Notes: generated from the sequence alone by a model not told the origin. A DNA stretch of 64,000 nt from Psococerastis gibbosa (GCA_963971405.1 OZ020491.1:5140855-5204854); one strand, 5' to 3'; numbered from the stretch's first letter, positions 44,301 through 47,399 are shown. Numbers and translations are program-made.

Positions 44301-45913
44301 CGATACCAGTCCCAGGGACGGATCCAGCCCATTTTGGGGGGGGGGGGGTAGCTGAGGGTCAAAATAGGAAAAACTTATGTAGGATTGACTAAATTAGAGA
44401 GTAATAACTTAATTTACAATAGATTTACCAAATTTTGGGGGGGACAGCTACCCCCCTACCCCCCCCCCTGTATCCGTCCTTGACCAGCCCTAAACATTTA
44501 ATTAAATATTATCATGTATAATAATAATAATAATAATAATTATTATTATATATATTATAATATTATATATATATTATATATATTAATAATAATAATTATT
44601 ATTATTATTATTATTATTATTATAATTATTATTATTATAATTATTATTATTATTGGCATAAACTACTTGACCGACCTTAGTACTACCAATTTTGCTGTCA
44701 CAGGCATGGTGGTCCACGAAAAATCATAAAAGAATCTTGTGTTCCACGGGAAAAAACCCCTGGCTTATAGGATTGTTCAAATGACTGACAGTCTGTATAA
44801 GAAGGAATTCACCACGAAAGTAGCCTTGACTTTTTTGCCACATGACGAATTAATAGAAAAAGTCTTCATCTTCTAAATCTTCTAAATGGTTTTGCATCAG
44901 CCCATTTGCTCAAATGACAGATTTCCCATCAGCGTGTCGGCAGCGTATAAATCGCCTTTTTCACTGGGCCTACAAAATAACGTTTTTTGACTTTTTCAGC
45001 CGGCAGAGTTCACTGCAGCAGCAGCACTGCCGCGCTGTTGTCACGTCTAGGTGGCTACCGCATGGAGGAACGAGGAGTGGTGCTGATGAAAGGCAAGGGC
45101 GCTCAGCTGACGTACTGGCTGACCGGGGAAGACCACCGTAGGGCTCTGAAGCCGCGGAGCAGTATGAGGAACAAGAAGTTGGCCAGGTGCTCCAGCCTGG
45201 AGTCCCCGAAGAAGCTCAGGTTCGCCAGCGCTGACCTCCTGGAGCTCTCCGACTCTGTGATGGAGGTAGGTTACACATGTTGTGGTGTCAGACGCTGGCA
45301 GCCTCTGCCTTACGGCACTATCAAAGGTATACGCTTATTTATGGAAGACCCGGCGGTGACTTTATGAAAATTTAGGGGGGGGGGTCACGAGTTGTATGTA
45401 AGTTTAAAAGGTAATTTGTTTTTTGAAAGGTTGAGTTTTATTATTTGTTATATTTCTTATTTTTATTTTATAAAAATTATTCAATTTTTTTTTTTACTAT
45501 CTTATGAATGAACTTATTTAGGAGGGGGTCATGACTCATGACCCCCCTGAACCCCCGTGGATCTGCCATTGGCTACAGTATTTCCTGTTGTTGACTTTCA
45601 GGTAGCCGACTGTTCCACCGGACTTCTAGAAGTTGGAGTGGAACACATCCGCCGAGCAAGCTCTTCGTGCCCCTGCATCGACTGTCTCTCTACCAACAGC
45701 TTCCCCTTCTCTACCAGCGCTCCACTCTCCTCTAGCAACGCTCCACTTTCCTCTAGCAACGTTCCATTTTATTCCAAAAATGTCCCCAGGTTTACCGAAA
45801 GCATCCCCTTCTCTGCCAATTCCCTTGCTTCCAACAATTTGCCTTCTAACGGCTCCGTCCGTGTTTTTGTCGACCCGCCCCTAGACGACAGTTCCTTGCC
45901 CCTACTTTCGTAA
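11130..45913 (+). CDS. Gyc32E-like: receptor (membrane) guanylate cyclase, 17 exons, 1214 aa
   Basis: Joined exons: 11130-11336, 11795-11995, 14086-14395, 21054-21367, 21839-21984, 27763-27907, 30887-30977, 32524-32704, 33395-33575, 36365-36573, 37431-37570, 40635-40833, 42005-42139, 42975-43308, 43740-44013, 45000-45265, 45602-45913. They total 3645 nt in one frame. Signal peptide about 1-32; extracellular ANF-receptor domain about 35-440 with GPQDTC and SYYC cysteines (119, 138); juxtamembrane Cys463/Cys470; membrane helix 479-497; kinase homology to about 800 with Lys573 and DFG at 684 but HGRLKSSN (664-671) in place of HRDLKxxN, so it should not phosphorylate; coiled dimerisation segment 820-875; cyclase 880-1065 with metal Asp893 and Asp937, guanine-selecting Glu933 and Cys1005, catalytic Asn1012 and Arg1016; repeat-rich tail. 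It converts GTP to cGMP. Assignment to Gyc32E rather than Gyc76C rests on remembered N-terminal motifs ([26 protein letters not shown]); the ligand is unknown. Confidence 0.93.
11795..11995 (+). CDS. cyclase exon 2: ligand-binding domain
   Basis: Acceptor CGACAG|GTT, donor TAC|GTAAGT, phases 0/0, residues 70-136. It contains the glycosylation sequons NFT (84) and NVS (108) and the family signature [18 protein letters not shown] decayed copy of its 3' part lies at 12187-12330. Confidence 0.93.
12187..12330 (+). pseudogene. dead tandem copy of exon 2 3' end plus donor
   Basis: Matches 11893-12047, covering the last third of exon 2, its donor and about 50 bases of intron. The copy has TGG changed to an in-frame TAG, a frame-changing deletion in the GPQDTC region, and a GC donor (TAC|GCAAGT) instead of GT. 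A weaker possible third copy is at 12356-12411 (GTCCACGAAGCCC). Confidence 0.88.
12535..12910 (+). repeat. intronic tandem repeat, 3 units of about 160 bp
   Basis: CAAAGAACCTG recurs at 12558, 12722 and 12881. Each occurrence is followed by GAGGAAGTCAA, and the units share CATTGAAATATCTTCGAGA and GAGCCTACTTTTACTG. No matching coding exon was identified. Confidence 0.85.
13295..13469. mobile_element. hAT MITE, 175 bp, perfect TSD
   Basis: Termini CAAGGCCGTAGCCAGG and CCCAGCTACGGCCTTG, with 8-bp duplication AATACAGA at 13287-13294 and 13470-13477. Contains a G-run and a C-run. Same termini as the 63-bp element at 47400-47462. Confidence 0.94.
13600..13955. repeat. AT-rich dispersed repeat, partial
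   Basis: Related to 29785-30187 and 63690-63915: shared TAAATTATTGGAATACAAGAG, ATAGCCAAGGATT-type and ATCGCCATAATAGGGC blocks. It is probably a non-autonomous DNA element with one end kept at GGCGGCTG. No TSD found. Confidence 0.5.
14086..14395 (+). CDS. cyclase exon 3: ligand-binding domain
   Basis: Acceptor TTACAG|TAC, donor AGAG|GTAAGT, phase 0 to 1, residues 137-239 plus one base. It begins [19 protein letters not shown], the second half of the conserved Cys loop. A hexanucleotide microsatellite starts within the donor region. Confidence 0.93.
14402..14471 (+). repeat. (AACAGT)n microsatellite abutting the exon 3 donor
   Basis: Imperfect AACAGT/AGCAGT repeats begin six bases after the exon 3 splice junction, directly after GTAAGT. 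Expansion would move nothing in the exon but alters the intron start. Confidence 0.9.
14990..15150 (+). repeat. decayed poly(A)-family SINE
   Basis: Shares TGTCGTAACTCAACACAGGT, CTGAAGAGGTTATTCGGAT and TTAATAATCTTTAAAAGAAAA with 42710-42890. The head is eroded. Confidence 0.6.
15151..16248. other. intron 3 stretch, no feature recognised
   Basis: AT-rich sequence with G-runs at 15293-15303 and 15604-15614 that may mark decayed MITEs. No coding exon or complete repeat was seen. Confidence 0.4.
16249..16955 (+). repeat. dispersed repeat R, copy 2, 3' truncated
   Basis: Matches 8719-9607 from TTTCCAATTTATACG to CAGTGACGTCAGGT and lacks the last ~130 bp with the C-run and the inverted end motif. 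Confidence 0.85.
17197..17358. repeat. 20-bp minisatellite, about 8 copies
   Basis: Unit TTTTAAAAATTAAGGCTATA with a few substitutions (GAAATGAAGG, CTTTATT). The central copies are nearly identical. Confidence 0.93.
17465..17696. mobile_element. fold-back MITE with about 85-bp arms
   Basis: The left arm begins TAGGCGGCTATTCCACCGAC and the right arm is its near-perfect reverse complement. The arms continue through GTGCATGTGCATG and CATCATTAATAAG, leaving a short AT-rich loop. Single-stranded it would form one long hairpin. Related: 1-95 and, more distantly, 32147-32283. Confidence 0.88.
17770..18064. repeat. partial fold-back element (family of 59348-59752)
   Basis: Shares GCATGAAGTAGTCTTCTACAAC, TTGCTTTGTTAATTAAATGA and the end GATTTTGGGGTACCTATTTC with the TTAA-flanked element at 59348. 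One arm is mostly lost. Confidence 0.72.
18128..18339 (+). repeat. SINE S1
   Basis: A box (TAGAGTAGTGG), slightly altered B box (GATTCGAGTCC), standard body, TTTA tail. About 10 bp are missing between the boxes. Confidence 0.88.
18503..18673. mobile_element. hAT MITE, CAGGGNCGGATCCAGCC family
   Basis: Ends CAGGGTCGGATCCAGCC and ATATCCGTCCATG. Flanks TACTGAGC and CACTGACT match at 6 of 8 positions. The interior has GGTCAAAATAG and TTTACTAAATTTG-type blocks shared with 36942 and 44313. Confidence 0.8.
19023..19280 (+). repeat. retroelement-like repeat Q
   Basis: Starts ACTCGTATCTGTACTTGG, contains CTTGTCCAATATCGTTTGTAG, GTAGGTTGACAT and CCGAAATCCATGGGGTC, and ends in an ATTATT-type stretch. 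A better copy at 57848-58123 lies inside a SINE with a short flanking duplication. Confidence 0.72.
19299..19452 (-). repeat. SINE S1, 5' truncated, minus strand
   Basis: The reverse complement gives the body from the TTTTCTGGCCATGCTTCGG block to the TTTA tail. The tRNA-like head is absent. Confidence 0.85.
19760..19923 (-). repeat. tRNA-derived SINE variant, minus strand
   Basis: On the minus strand it has GTCAGAATGGCGTAGAGGTA (A-box region), a perfect B box GGTTCGAGTCCC, and part of the S1-like body (CTTCGGAGGGCATGTAAAGC). The head differs from S1, so this is a distinct subfamily. Confidence 0.75.
20227..20396. mobile_element. hAT MITE, CATGGCCGTGCCCAGG family
   Basis: Ends CATGGCCGTGCCCAGG and CCTGGGCACGGCCTTG. 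Flanks CTACCCGA and GTACCCGA match 7 of 8 if two bases after CCTTG are counted inside the element. Confidence 0.86.
21054..21367 (+). CDS. cyclase exon 4: ligand-binding domain
   Basis: Acceptor TTTCAG|TG, donor AGAGTG|GTATGT, phase 1 to 0. Encodes [20 protein letters not shown] and ends near PKFPIPRV. Its GC content is clearly above that of the flanking introns. Confidence 0.92.
21395..21560 (-). pseudogene. LINE C-terminal remnant
   Basis: The GGGTCGGCGG and GTGTCATTTTCGGTCTTCCC-type blocks resemble 10465-10745 on the minus strand. Short and dead. Confidence 0.5.
21839..21984 (+). CDS. cyclase exon 5: ligand-binding domain
   Basis: Acceptor TTTCAG|ATC, donor CTGGG|GTAAGT, phase 0 to 2. 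Encodes [19 protein letters not shown], a strongly conserved helix of the ANF-receptor fold, and ends at the GY pair that continues in exon 6. Confidence 0.93.
22090..22230 (+). pseudogene. LINE C-terminal fragment
   Basis: Translation shows [18 protein letters not shown], the WLGHVERM motif of non-LTR ORF2 C-termini. No other part of the element is present. Confidence 0.75.
22803..23003. mobile_element. hAT MITE, 201 bp
   Basis: Ends CATAGCTGTGCCCAGG and CCTGGCACGGCCTTG. Flanks GGTGTGGG and GGTATGGG match 7 of 8. Same family as 1160-2090. Confidence 0.88.
23205..24068 (+). repeat. dispersed repeat R, full-length copy 3
   Basis: Complete copy with the CTGTCTGTCTGTCGCTCTG tract, CTTGCCCCTTGATAGTTTGC, the TGACGTCAGGTGGACAAC block and both ends. 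A SINE S1 remnant (GTTGAGTGTAAGAGAGGGC) follows at 24110-24135. Confidence 0.87.
24236..24606. mobile_element. composite AT-rich MITE, inner element at 24318-24480
   Basis: The inner unit starts CAGCAGTCTGATCGAGGCG and ends with the inverted CGTTCAGGCTGC, the same termini as 62649-62826. It interrupts a related outer sequence with inverted blocks GGAAAGTGCTATTCAAAAT and ATAATGGAAAGTGATATTC, one on each side. Confidence 0.7.
24607..25559. other. intron 5 stretch, nothing recognised
   Basis: AT-rich; no exon, SINE box or paired terminus seen. Confidence 0.4.
25562..25950 (+). repeat. SINE S1 split by a MITE
   Basis: SINE head with GAAAGGTTGTTGCTTCGAG to 25608, then MITE 25609-25791, then the SINE continues CACTTGCTGCATTTTCTGG to the TTTA tail. 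The break falls just after the B box. Confidence 0.88.
25609..25791. mobile_element. hAT MITE, 183 bp, nested in a SINE, perfect TSD
   Basis: Termini CAGGACCGTACCCAGG and CCTGGGTACGGGCCTG. 8-bp duplication CCCACAGC at 25601-25608 and 25792-25799. Uninterrupted SINE copies elsewhere are natural empty sites. Confidence 0.94.
25984..27290. mobile_element. TTAA-type fold-back MITE split by a hAT element
   Basis: The left arm GAGGACATGCTACGTAGAAA follows GTTAA. The right end TTTTCTACGTGTCATGTCCT is its inverse. The sequence between matches 59348-59752 except for the insertion at 26181-27074. Confidence 0.87.
26181..27074. mobile_element. modular hAT element, 894 bp, nested, perfect TSD
   Basis: 8-bp duplication ATTATGGT at 26173-26180 and 27075-27082. 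The right terminus is ACTTACGCCAATG; the left terminus is eroded. Inside, a unit of about 290 bp is repeated in tandem (26226- and 26520-, both with GACGTTTTGGAGGC and GGCATAGTATCCACA), and CGGGGGAGACCCCCGGG-type hairpins occur four times. Confidence 0.85.
27366..27544. mobile_element. hAT MITE, CAGGGACGG family
   Basis: Ends CAGGGACGGACCCAGCC and TGTATCCGTCCATG. Flanks CTGGGAAC and TTGAGGAC agree at only 5 of 8, so the TSD is decayed. Confidence 0.78.
27763..27907 (+). CDS. cyclase exon 6: ligand-binding domain
   Basis: Acceptor TTTTTTTTTTCAG|G, donor TTGCCG|GTGAGC, phase 2 to 0. Encodes [18 protein letters not shown] (compare the IDENGDAEGNYT motif of family members) and ends [10 protein letters not shown] copy of the last 21 bases plus donor is at 28117. 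Confidence 0.92.
28085..28279 (-). pseudogene. LINE C-terminal fragment
   Basis: The minus strand encodes [20 protein letters not shown] and YFGHVMR, as at 9901-10125. The exon 6 copy and C-run lie within or beside it. Confidence 0.7.
28117..28163 (+). pseudogene. copy of exon 6 3' end, donor and C-run
   Basis: GACCAATCAGCAATGCCG|GTGAGCTAAAG followed by a C-run repeats 27887-27940 (AACCAATCAGCATTGCCG|GTGAGCTTAAG then a C-run). Only the last 6-7 codons and the first ~35 intron bases are duplicated. Confidence 0.82.
28865..29056 (+). repeat. SINE S1
   Basis: Altered A box (TAGATTAGCGG), perfect B box core GGTTCGAGTC, standard body. The tail is short. Confidence 0.85.
29158..29371 (+). repeat. 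SINE S1
   Basis: A box TAGAGTAGTGG, B box GGTTCGAGTCC, body with GCTTTGGAGGGTATATAAAGC, T-rich tail ending ATTTATT. Confidence 0.9.
29445..29640 (-). pseudogene. LINE C-terminal remnant
   Basis: GGCGCCTTATCCCTCCCACGG and GGTCGGCGG, with later blocks on the minus strand, correspond to the last codons seen at 10465-10745. Confidence 0.5.
29785..30187. mobile_element. AT-rich element with inverted ends
   Basis: The left end CAGCTCGATCATGGCGATTT and the right end AAATCGCCATGATCGGGCTG are inverted repeats. The interior is AT-rich and holds a palindromic AAATTTAAAATTTAAAAT tract. Related to 13600-13955 and 63690-63915. Confidence 0.75.
30201..30760. mobile_element. hAT-type element, 560 bp, perfect TSD
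   Basis: Ends CTAGGGATCCAACG and TTTGGATCCCT, with 8-bp duplication ATTCCTCA at 30193-30200 and 30761-30768. Both subterminal regions are dense in GTATCGATAC-type repeats in either orientation, the usual layout of transposase-binding subterminal repeats in hAT elements. No coding frame survives. Confidence 0.9.
30887..30977 (+). CDS. cyclase exon 7: juxtamembrane extracellular segment
   Basis: Acceptor TTTTTTAAG|GAG, donor ATCA|GTAAGT, phase 0 to 1. Thirty codons with [20 protein letters not shown], the Pro/Cys-rich membrane-proximal motif of receptor cyclases (Cys463, Cys470). Confidence 0.9.
31309..31659. mobile_element. hAT element, CAGTGGCGTAGCC family, perfect TSD
   Basis: Ends CAGTGGCGTAGCCAGG and CTGGCTACGCCACTA. 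8-bp duplication ATCGTGTC at 31301-31308 and 31660-31667. Interior module with TTTCAGGCCTATC and G/C-runs. Confidence 0.94.
31834..32115. mobile_element. hAT element, CAGGCGCGGATCTA family
   Basis: Ends CAGGCGCGGATCTACGG and TAGATCCGCGCCTG. Flanks CTCTCTAG and CTCTCCAG match 7 of 8. Contains CTCCCGGGGGAGAACCCCGGG and two AATGCGTAAAAC-like modules. Same family as 46733 and 51371. Confidence 0.92.
32147..32283. mobile_element. fold-back element, about 60-bp arms
   Basis: TACGTCAATAGTCAATAGTA in the left arm meets its inverse TACTATTGACTATTGACGTA in the right, bounded by AGGCGC and GCGCCT. Resembles 17465-17696 in layout and shares GTGGTAGCAGACAT. Confidence 0.82.
32320..32504 (+). repeat. SINE S1 ending 19 bp before exon 8 acceptor
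   Basis: The head keeps a TAGAGTAGTGG A box; the B box is damaged (CGTTCAAGTC). The ATTTATTTATTT tail runs into the T-rich tract of the exon 8 acceptor at 32523. Confidence 0.88.
32524..32704 (+). CDS. cyclase exon 8: transmembrane helix
   Basis: Acceptor GTTTAG|AT, donor ACTAG|GTATAC, phase 1 to 2, residues 472-531. Hydrophobic [19 protein letters not shown] (479-497), then [18 protein letters not shown], the positively charged stop-transfer region and the conserved LLWK juxtamembrane motif. Confidence 0.93.
33155..33384 (+). repeat. SINE S1 whose tail forms the exon 9 acceptor tract
   Basis: SINE with duplicated TAG in the A-box region, B-box region GGCTTGAGTCCC, full body, and a long T-rich tail. 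The tail passes without a break into ATTTATTTCAG, the exon 9 acceptor (AG at 33393-33394). Confidence 0.9.
33395..33575 (+). CDS. cyclase exon 9: N-lobe of kinase homology domain
   Basis: Acceptor TTTCAG|A, donor AAAATG|GTGAGC, phase 2 to 0, residues 532-592. [13 protein letters not shown] holds the conserved Lys573. The Gly-rich loop is not canonical. Confidence 0.93.
33576..34860. other. intron 9 first part, nothing recognised
   Basis: AT-rich intron without identifiable repeats apart from homopolymer tracts and a C-rich tract at 34671-34688. Confidence 0.4.
34861..36175. repeat. satellite-like tandem array, 10 monomers, dimeric higher order
   Basis: The CCCTGGGAAACCAT landmark lies at 34954, 35090, 35220, 35356, 35486, 35622, 35752, 35887, 36008 (CCCTGAG) and 36148. 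Spacing alternates 136, 130, 136, 130, 136, 130, 135 and then breaks down. Alternate monomers differ consistently (ACATCCCACTGTTTATTTG versus ACATTCCACTGTTTTTTTT), so the real unit is a dimer of about 266 bp. Open frames over it are artefacts of the repeat. It ends about 190 bp before exon 10. Confidence 0.95.
36365..36573 (+). CDS. cyclase exon 10: kinase homology domain
   Basis: Acceptor CTTGTAG|TTG, donor ATTAG|GTAACT, phase 0 to 2, residues 593-661. [16 protein letters not shown] and [11 protein letters not shown] are hallmarks of the receptor-cyclase pseudokinase. A decayed copy of the middle lies at 36647-36738. Confidence 0.93.
36647..36738 (+). pseudogene. dead tandem copy of exon 10 middle
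   Basis: Matches 36446-36530: GGTAGCCTCAGGGATTTGCT then GGACAATGAAGATGG, with substitutions, a short insertion and in-frame stops (TGA, TAG) after the DNE codons. No acceptor or donor of its own. Confidence 0.87.
36745..37200 (+). repeat. dispersed intronic repeat P, copy 1, split by MITE
   Basis: Shares CTTCTTCGAATGCC, CATGGCAATTGTA, CTTAGTCATGATGACT, GGTTTCCCGTTGCCTTCTGC and GACAAAAGAGTGCCCTAGT with 40143-40450. The MITE 36942-37118 interrupts it. Confidence 0.85.
36942..37118. mobile_element. hAT MITE, 177 bp, perfect TSD
   Basis: Ends CAGGGATGGATCCAGCC and GTATCCGACCATA. 8-bp duplication CCTAGTGG at 36934-36941 and 37119-37126. Copy 2 of repeat P (40389-40397, CCCTAGTAA) shows the unoccupied target. 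Confidence 0.94.
37431..37570 (+). CDS. cyclase exon 11: kinase homology catalytic-loop region
   Basis: Acceptor TTCCACAG|A, donor CAAG|GTGGGC, phase 2 to 1. [19 protein letters not shown] then ADFGLHEF. The HRD Asp is replaced (HGR), DFG is kept: the usual pseudokinase pattern. Confidence 0.93.
37895..38128. repeat. inverted repeat, ~42-bp arms, ~140-bp spacer
   Basis: ATGAAGAACCAGTAGAATCC with GGGCTGATGGGCC and GTCGATATGAA near 37899-37947 is inverted at about 38086-38127 (GGATTCTACTGGTTCTTCAT). Possibly a small DNA element; its ends were not defined. Confidence 0.75.
38300..38530 (+). pseudogene. possible LINE RT C-terminal remnant
   Basis: Around 38455-38510 the translation reads [17 protein letters not shown], resembling the LP-x-IK-N-FK-K segment near the C-terminus of CR1/jockey-like reverse transcriptases. 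Weak and short. Confidence 0.4.
38795..39663 (-). repeat. dispersed repeat R, full-length copy 4, minus strand
   Basis: Full-length on the minus strand, from ATAAATTGGAAAGCAA at 39650 back to the CGAGTTTACTCG-like end motif near 38810, with the CTGTCT tract and G-run. Confidence 0.87.
40143..40450 (+). repeat. dispersed intronic repeat P, copy 2 (empty site)
   Basis: Closely matches 36745-37200 but lacks the MITE. The two copies flank exon 11 in direct orientation. Confidence 0.85.
40635..40833 (+). CDS. cyclase exon 12: C-lobe of kinase homology domain
   Basis: Acceptor GTCGTAG|GT, donor TTCAG|GTAGAT, phase 1 to 2, residues 709-774. [11 protein letters not shown] and [20 protein letters not shown] are strongly conserved in the family. 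Found only through phase and motif, since it has no long open frame around it. Confidence 0.92.
41166..41871. mobile_element. hAT element, CAGTGGCGTAGCC family, 706 bp
   Basis: Ends CAGTGGCGTAGTCAAAA and GCTACGCCATTG. Flanks AGACCACT and AGACCAAC match 6 of 8. The interior has four CCCGGGGGTCTCCCCGGGG-like hairpin modules spaced about 120-150 bp apart. Confidence 0.85.
41880..42000 (+). repeat. 24-bp minisatellite running into exon 13 acceptor
   Basis: Five copies of GATGAACTGAATACTGTAAAATTT; the last continues TTTCCAG, the exon 13 acceptor at 42001-42004. Each unit carries an ACTGAAT-like possible branch point. The pyrimidine tract is very short. Confidence 0.93.
42005..42139 (+). CDS. cyclase exon 13: end of kinase homology domain
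   Basis: Acceptor TTTCCAG|G, donor GGCAT|GTAAGT, phase 2 to 2. [19 protein letters not shown] and KLRPMRKGM match the C-terminal end of the pseudokinase. It is followed by a short SINE-like scrap (CTTCGGAGGTCATGTGAATC, near 42168). Confidence 0.93.
42710..42890 (+). repeat. SINE with poly(A) tail
   Basis: TGGCCAGGTGGTAACGTGC (A-box-like), CGATCGGAGACATGTCGTAA, and AAGAGGTCAATCGGATCC, ending in a run of about 20 A. Other copies: 14990 (+) and 6302 (-). It ends about 85 bp before exon 14. Confidence 0.75.
42975..43308 (+). CDS. cyclase exon 14: dimerisation helix and first half of cyclase
   Basis: Acceptor ATTTTAG|G, donor TATAAG|GTGAGA, phase 2 to 0, residues 820-931. The helix [18 protein letters not shown] and [20 protein letters not shown] leads into the catalytic domain; YFSDIVGFT holds metal-binding Asp893. 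A decayed copy of the cyclase part lies at 43366-43487. Confidence 0.95.
43366..43487 (+). pseudogene. dead tandem copy of exon 14 cyclase segment
   Basis: Matches 43149-43283. The best block is CTGAATTATCTACACAGAGC then CACCTCTGCAGATTGTCGAT; it carries a lengthened T-run, frame breaks and in-frame stops. The metal-binding YFSD segment is deleted in the copy. Confidence 0.88.
43740..44013 (+). CDS. cyclase exon 15: catalytic core
   Basis: Acceptor ATTGTAG|GTA, donor TCCC|GTAAGT, phase 0 to 1, residues 932-1022. [14 protein letters not shown] has guanine-selecting Glu933 and metal Asp937; [17 protein letters not shown] has Cys1005, Asn1012 and Arg1016. All catalytic residues of a guanylate (not adenylate) cyclase are present. 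Confidence 0.96.
44313..44482. mobile_element. hAT MITE, 170 bp
   Basis: Ends CAGGGACGGATCCAGCC and TATCCGTCCTTG. Flanks ACCAGTCC and ACCAGCCC match 7 of 8. Closely similar inside to 36942-37118. Confidence 0.92.
44514..44655. repeat. (TAA)n/(TTA)n microsatellite with AT palindromes
   Basis: TAATAATAA runs turn into ATTATTATT runs around TATATAATATTATATATATA, so the tract can fold back. The poly-Asn/Ile frame over it is an artefact. Confidence 0.93.
45000..45265 (+). CDS. cyclase exon 16: end of catalytic domain and linker
   Basis: Acceptor TTTTTCAG|CC, donor ATGGAG|GTAGGT, phase 1 to 0, residues 1023-1111. [19 protein letters not shown] and [16 protein letters not shown] are the conserved end of the cyclase domain. 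A basic, Ser-rich linker follows. The alternative frame from 44914 is rejected because it breaks these motifs. Confidence 0.94.
45375..45571. repeat. possible decayed G-run MITE in intron 16
   Basis: A G-run near 45375 and the block GGGGTCATGACTCATGACCCCC around 45525, followed by GTGGATCTGCCATTG (hAT-like end), suggest a decayed element. No left terminus or TSD was found. Confidence 0.4.
45602..45913 (+). CDS. cyclase exon 17: repeat-rich C-terminal tail and stop
   Basis: Acceptor ACTTTCAG|GTA, phase 0, 103 codons then TAA (45911-45913). After a Cys-rich stretch ([10 protein letters not shown]), 45698-45823 codes for six 7-residue units of the type xPxSxSx, two of them identical (APLSSSN). 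The tail is cytoplasmic and probably disordered. It ends DDSSLPLLS, not an obvious class I PDZ motif. Confidence 0.9.
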   Translation, partial: VADCSTGLLEVGVEHIRRASSSCPCIDCLSTNSFPFSTSAPLSSSNAPLSSSNVPFYSKNVPRFTESIPFSANSLASNNLPSNGSVRVFVDPPLDDSSLPLLS

Positions 45914-46011
45914 ATACTCAGGTTTGACAGTTTTTCGCGACTTCAGTCCCAGATTTTCCTTTACACCCATGGGTAATGTTATATGCGACAATAGAAAATC
46001 GTCATTTTATG

Positions 46012-46033
46012 AATAAACTAGATCTAAAATAAA
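46012..46033 (+). terminator. polyadenylation signals of the cyclase gene
   Basis: Two AATAAA hexamers, at 46012-46017 and 46028-46033, lie about 100-120 bases after the stop codon. They are likely poly(A) signals, giving a short 3'UTR. Confidence 0.7.
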
Positions 46034-46732
46034 CATGTCAGTACTCGAGCCCATTTTATCTATATCTTGCCGGGGCACATCTTGATTCTCTAATTTCGTA
46101 TATATTGCCTTTTCAACCTAAGTCAATTTATTAACTGTGTTATACTACACACAAAAAGATACATTGCCCCAATCATGCTGTTTGTTGTCGAGGGTAAATC
46201 CATATAGCTTCCGCCACCTAAAGGGGGGGGGGGGTTTGAGGGCCTCCACAGGGGTTAGATTTGAAGGAAAATAAGATTATAGACTATACCTACTTGCATA
46301 ATAATGCATGTGCTACATTTCAATTAGTTTTAAACGATTAGGCTAAATTTCAAGGAAAGAAAATTTATATTTCACCCGTTTCGATGGTACCTACGGTACC
46401 GCAAATAAACACAAATTAATGTCTAGGGCACATGTTTTAGTCTCTTAATTCTGCATTTTAATGGAAGTTAATTTTAAGCTAAAGATATAGTATAAAGCCT
46501 ACCTCCTTTATGTAGGCTCCATAGTATTCTATGCCCATGGTTAGAGAAATGAACGTCAGTGCGTATGGCGTATTTTTTAAAAGTATTTTGATGTATTTTT
46601 AAAATAAGGCTCGTGTTTTGTTTCTAGTCAATTGAAGACGCGCATTGATTTTCTTGCTTGATGCTAACATTTAACCTTAATTAATATTGTACAGTACTAT
46701 ATGTACAGTAAATAATGTACTACTAGTATGTA
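46034..46732. other. downstream DNA, nothing recognised
   Basis: AT-rich with one G-run (46223-46234). No gene seen. Confidence 0.4.
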
Positions 46733-47026
46733 CAGGCGCGGATCTACGGGGGGGGGGGGGCTATGGGGGCTATAGTCCCCCCATTAGGGTCCTCAAAATG
46801 CGTAAAACTCCACTATTTCAGTCCTATTTTTCACAAATGTTCTCCCGGGGGAGACCCCCTTGTGCTCGATTGTATTAATTACCTATACTATAGAACACTT
46901 ATTGCTCTGAAAATGCGTAAAACCCCATCCAATATTTCAGCCCTATTTAAAAAAAAAAAAAAAAAAAAAAAATCGAAATTTAATCTTAGCCCCCCCCCCC
47001 TTGGTCTCATTCTAGATCCGCGCCTG
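46733..47026. mobile_element. hAT element, CAGGCGCGGATCTA family, 294 bp
   Basis: Ends CAGGCGCGGATCTACGG and TAGATCCGCGCCTG. Flanks AGTATGTA and ACGATGTA match 6 of 8. The interior closely matches 31834-32115 and 51371-51664. Confidence 0.9.
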
Positions 47027-47034
47027 ACGATGTA

Positions 47035-47309
47035 CATGGGCCTAGCCGGAGAGGTGCAGGGGGACTCGCCCTTCCCCCTAAAGATTTGACGAGATAACCC
47101 TAGAAGGCTTTTCTTTGATGAAGTTACACAATGTATGAAAACTGCGGAGAATTTTAACTAGACATAATAGCCTAAATAAGATTTTAGTGTTAAAGGCATA
47201 TAGGCGTTTTAAAAAAATTAAAATAAACCCGCGAAAACCAATCGATTTAATGGAACATGTGCACCTGCCCCCCCCCCCCCCCCTGGATCCAATCCTAGCT
47301 ACGCCCATG
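47035..47309. mobile_element. hAT-like element next to the previous one
   Basis: Ends CATGGGCCTAGCCGG and CTAGCTACGCCCATG. Flanks ACGATGTA (47027-47034) and ACTTTGTA (47310-47317) match 6 of 8. The left flank is also the right flank of 46733-47026. Confidence 0.78.
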
Positions 47310-47399
47310 ACTTTGTAGGTTTAATTTACAATTTAATATATTAGTCTACTCCGCTGCCATAAAACACAGCAAGAGTTACTTTAATACAGCATAGACTAT

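Noticed and set aside
44514-44729. Poly-Asn/Tyr/Ile open frame
   Set aside because: Translation of a TAA/TTA microsatellite.
44914-45141. Alternative frame over exon 16
   Set aside because: Phase from exon 15 and the [23 protein letters not shown] motifs fix the other frame.
45375-45571. Confident hAT call in intron 16
   Set aside because: Only one plausible end and no TSD; listed only as a possible decayed element.
45633-45884. 83-codon Pro/Ser-rich frame inside exon 17
   Set aside because: Out of phase with exon 16, and the exon 17 frame joins cleanly and ends with a stop plus poly(A) signals.
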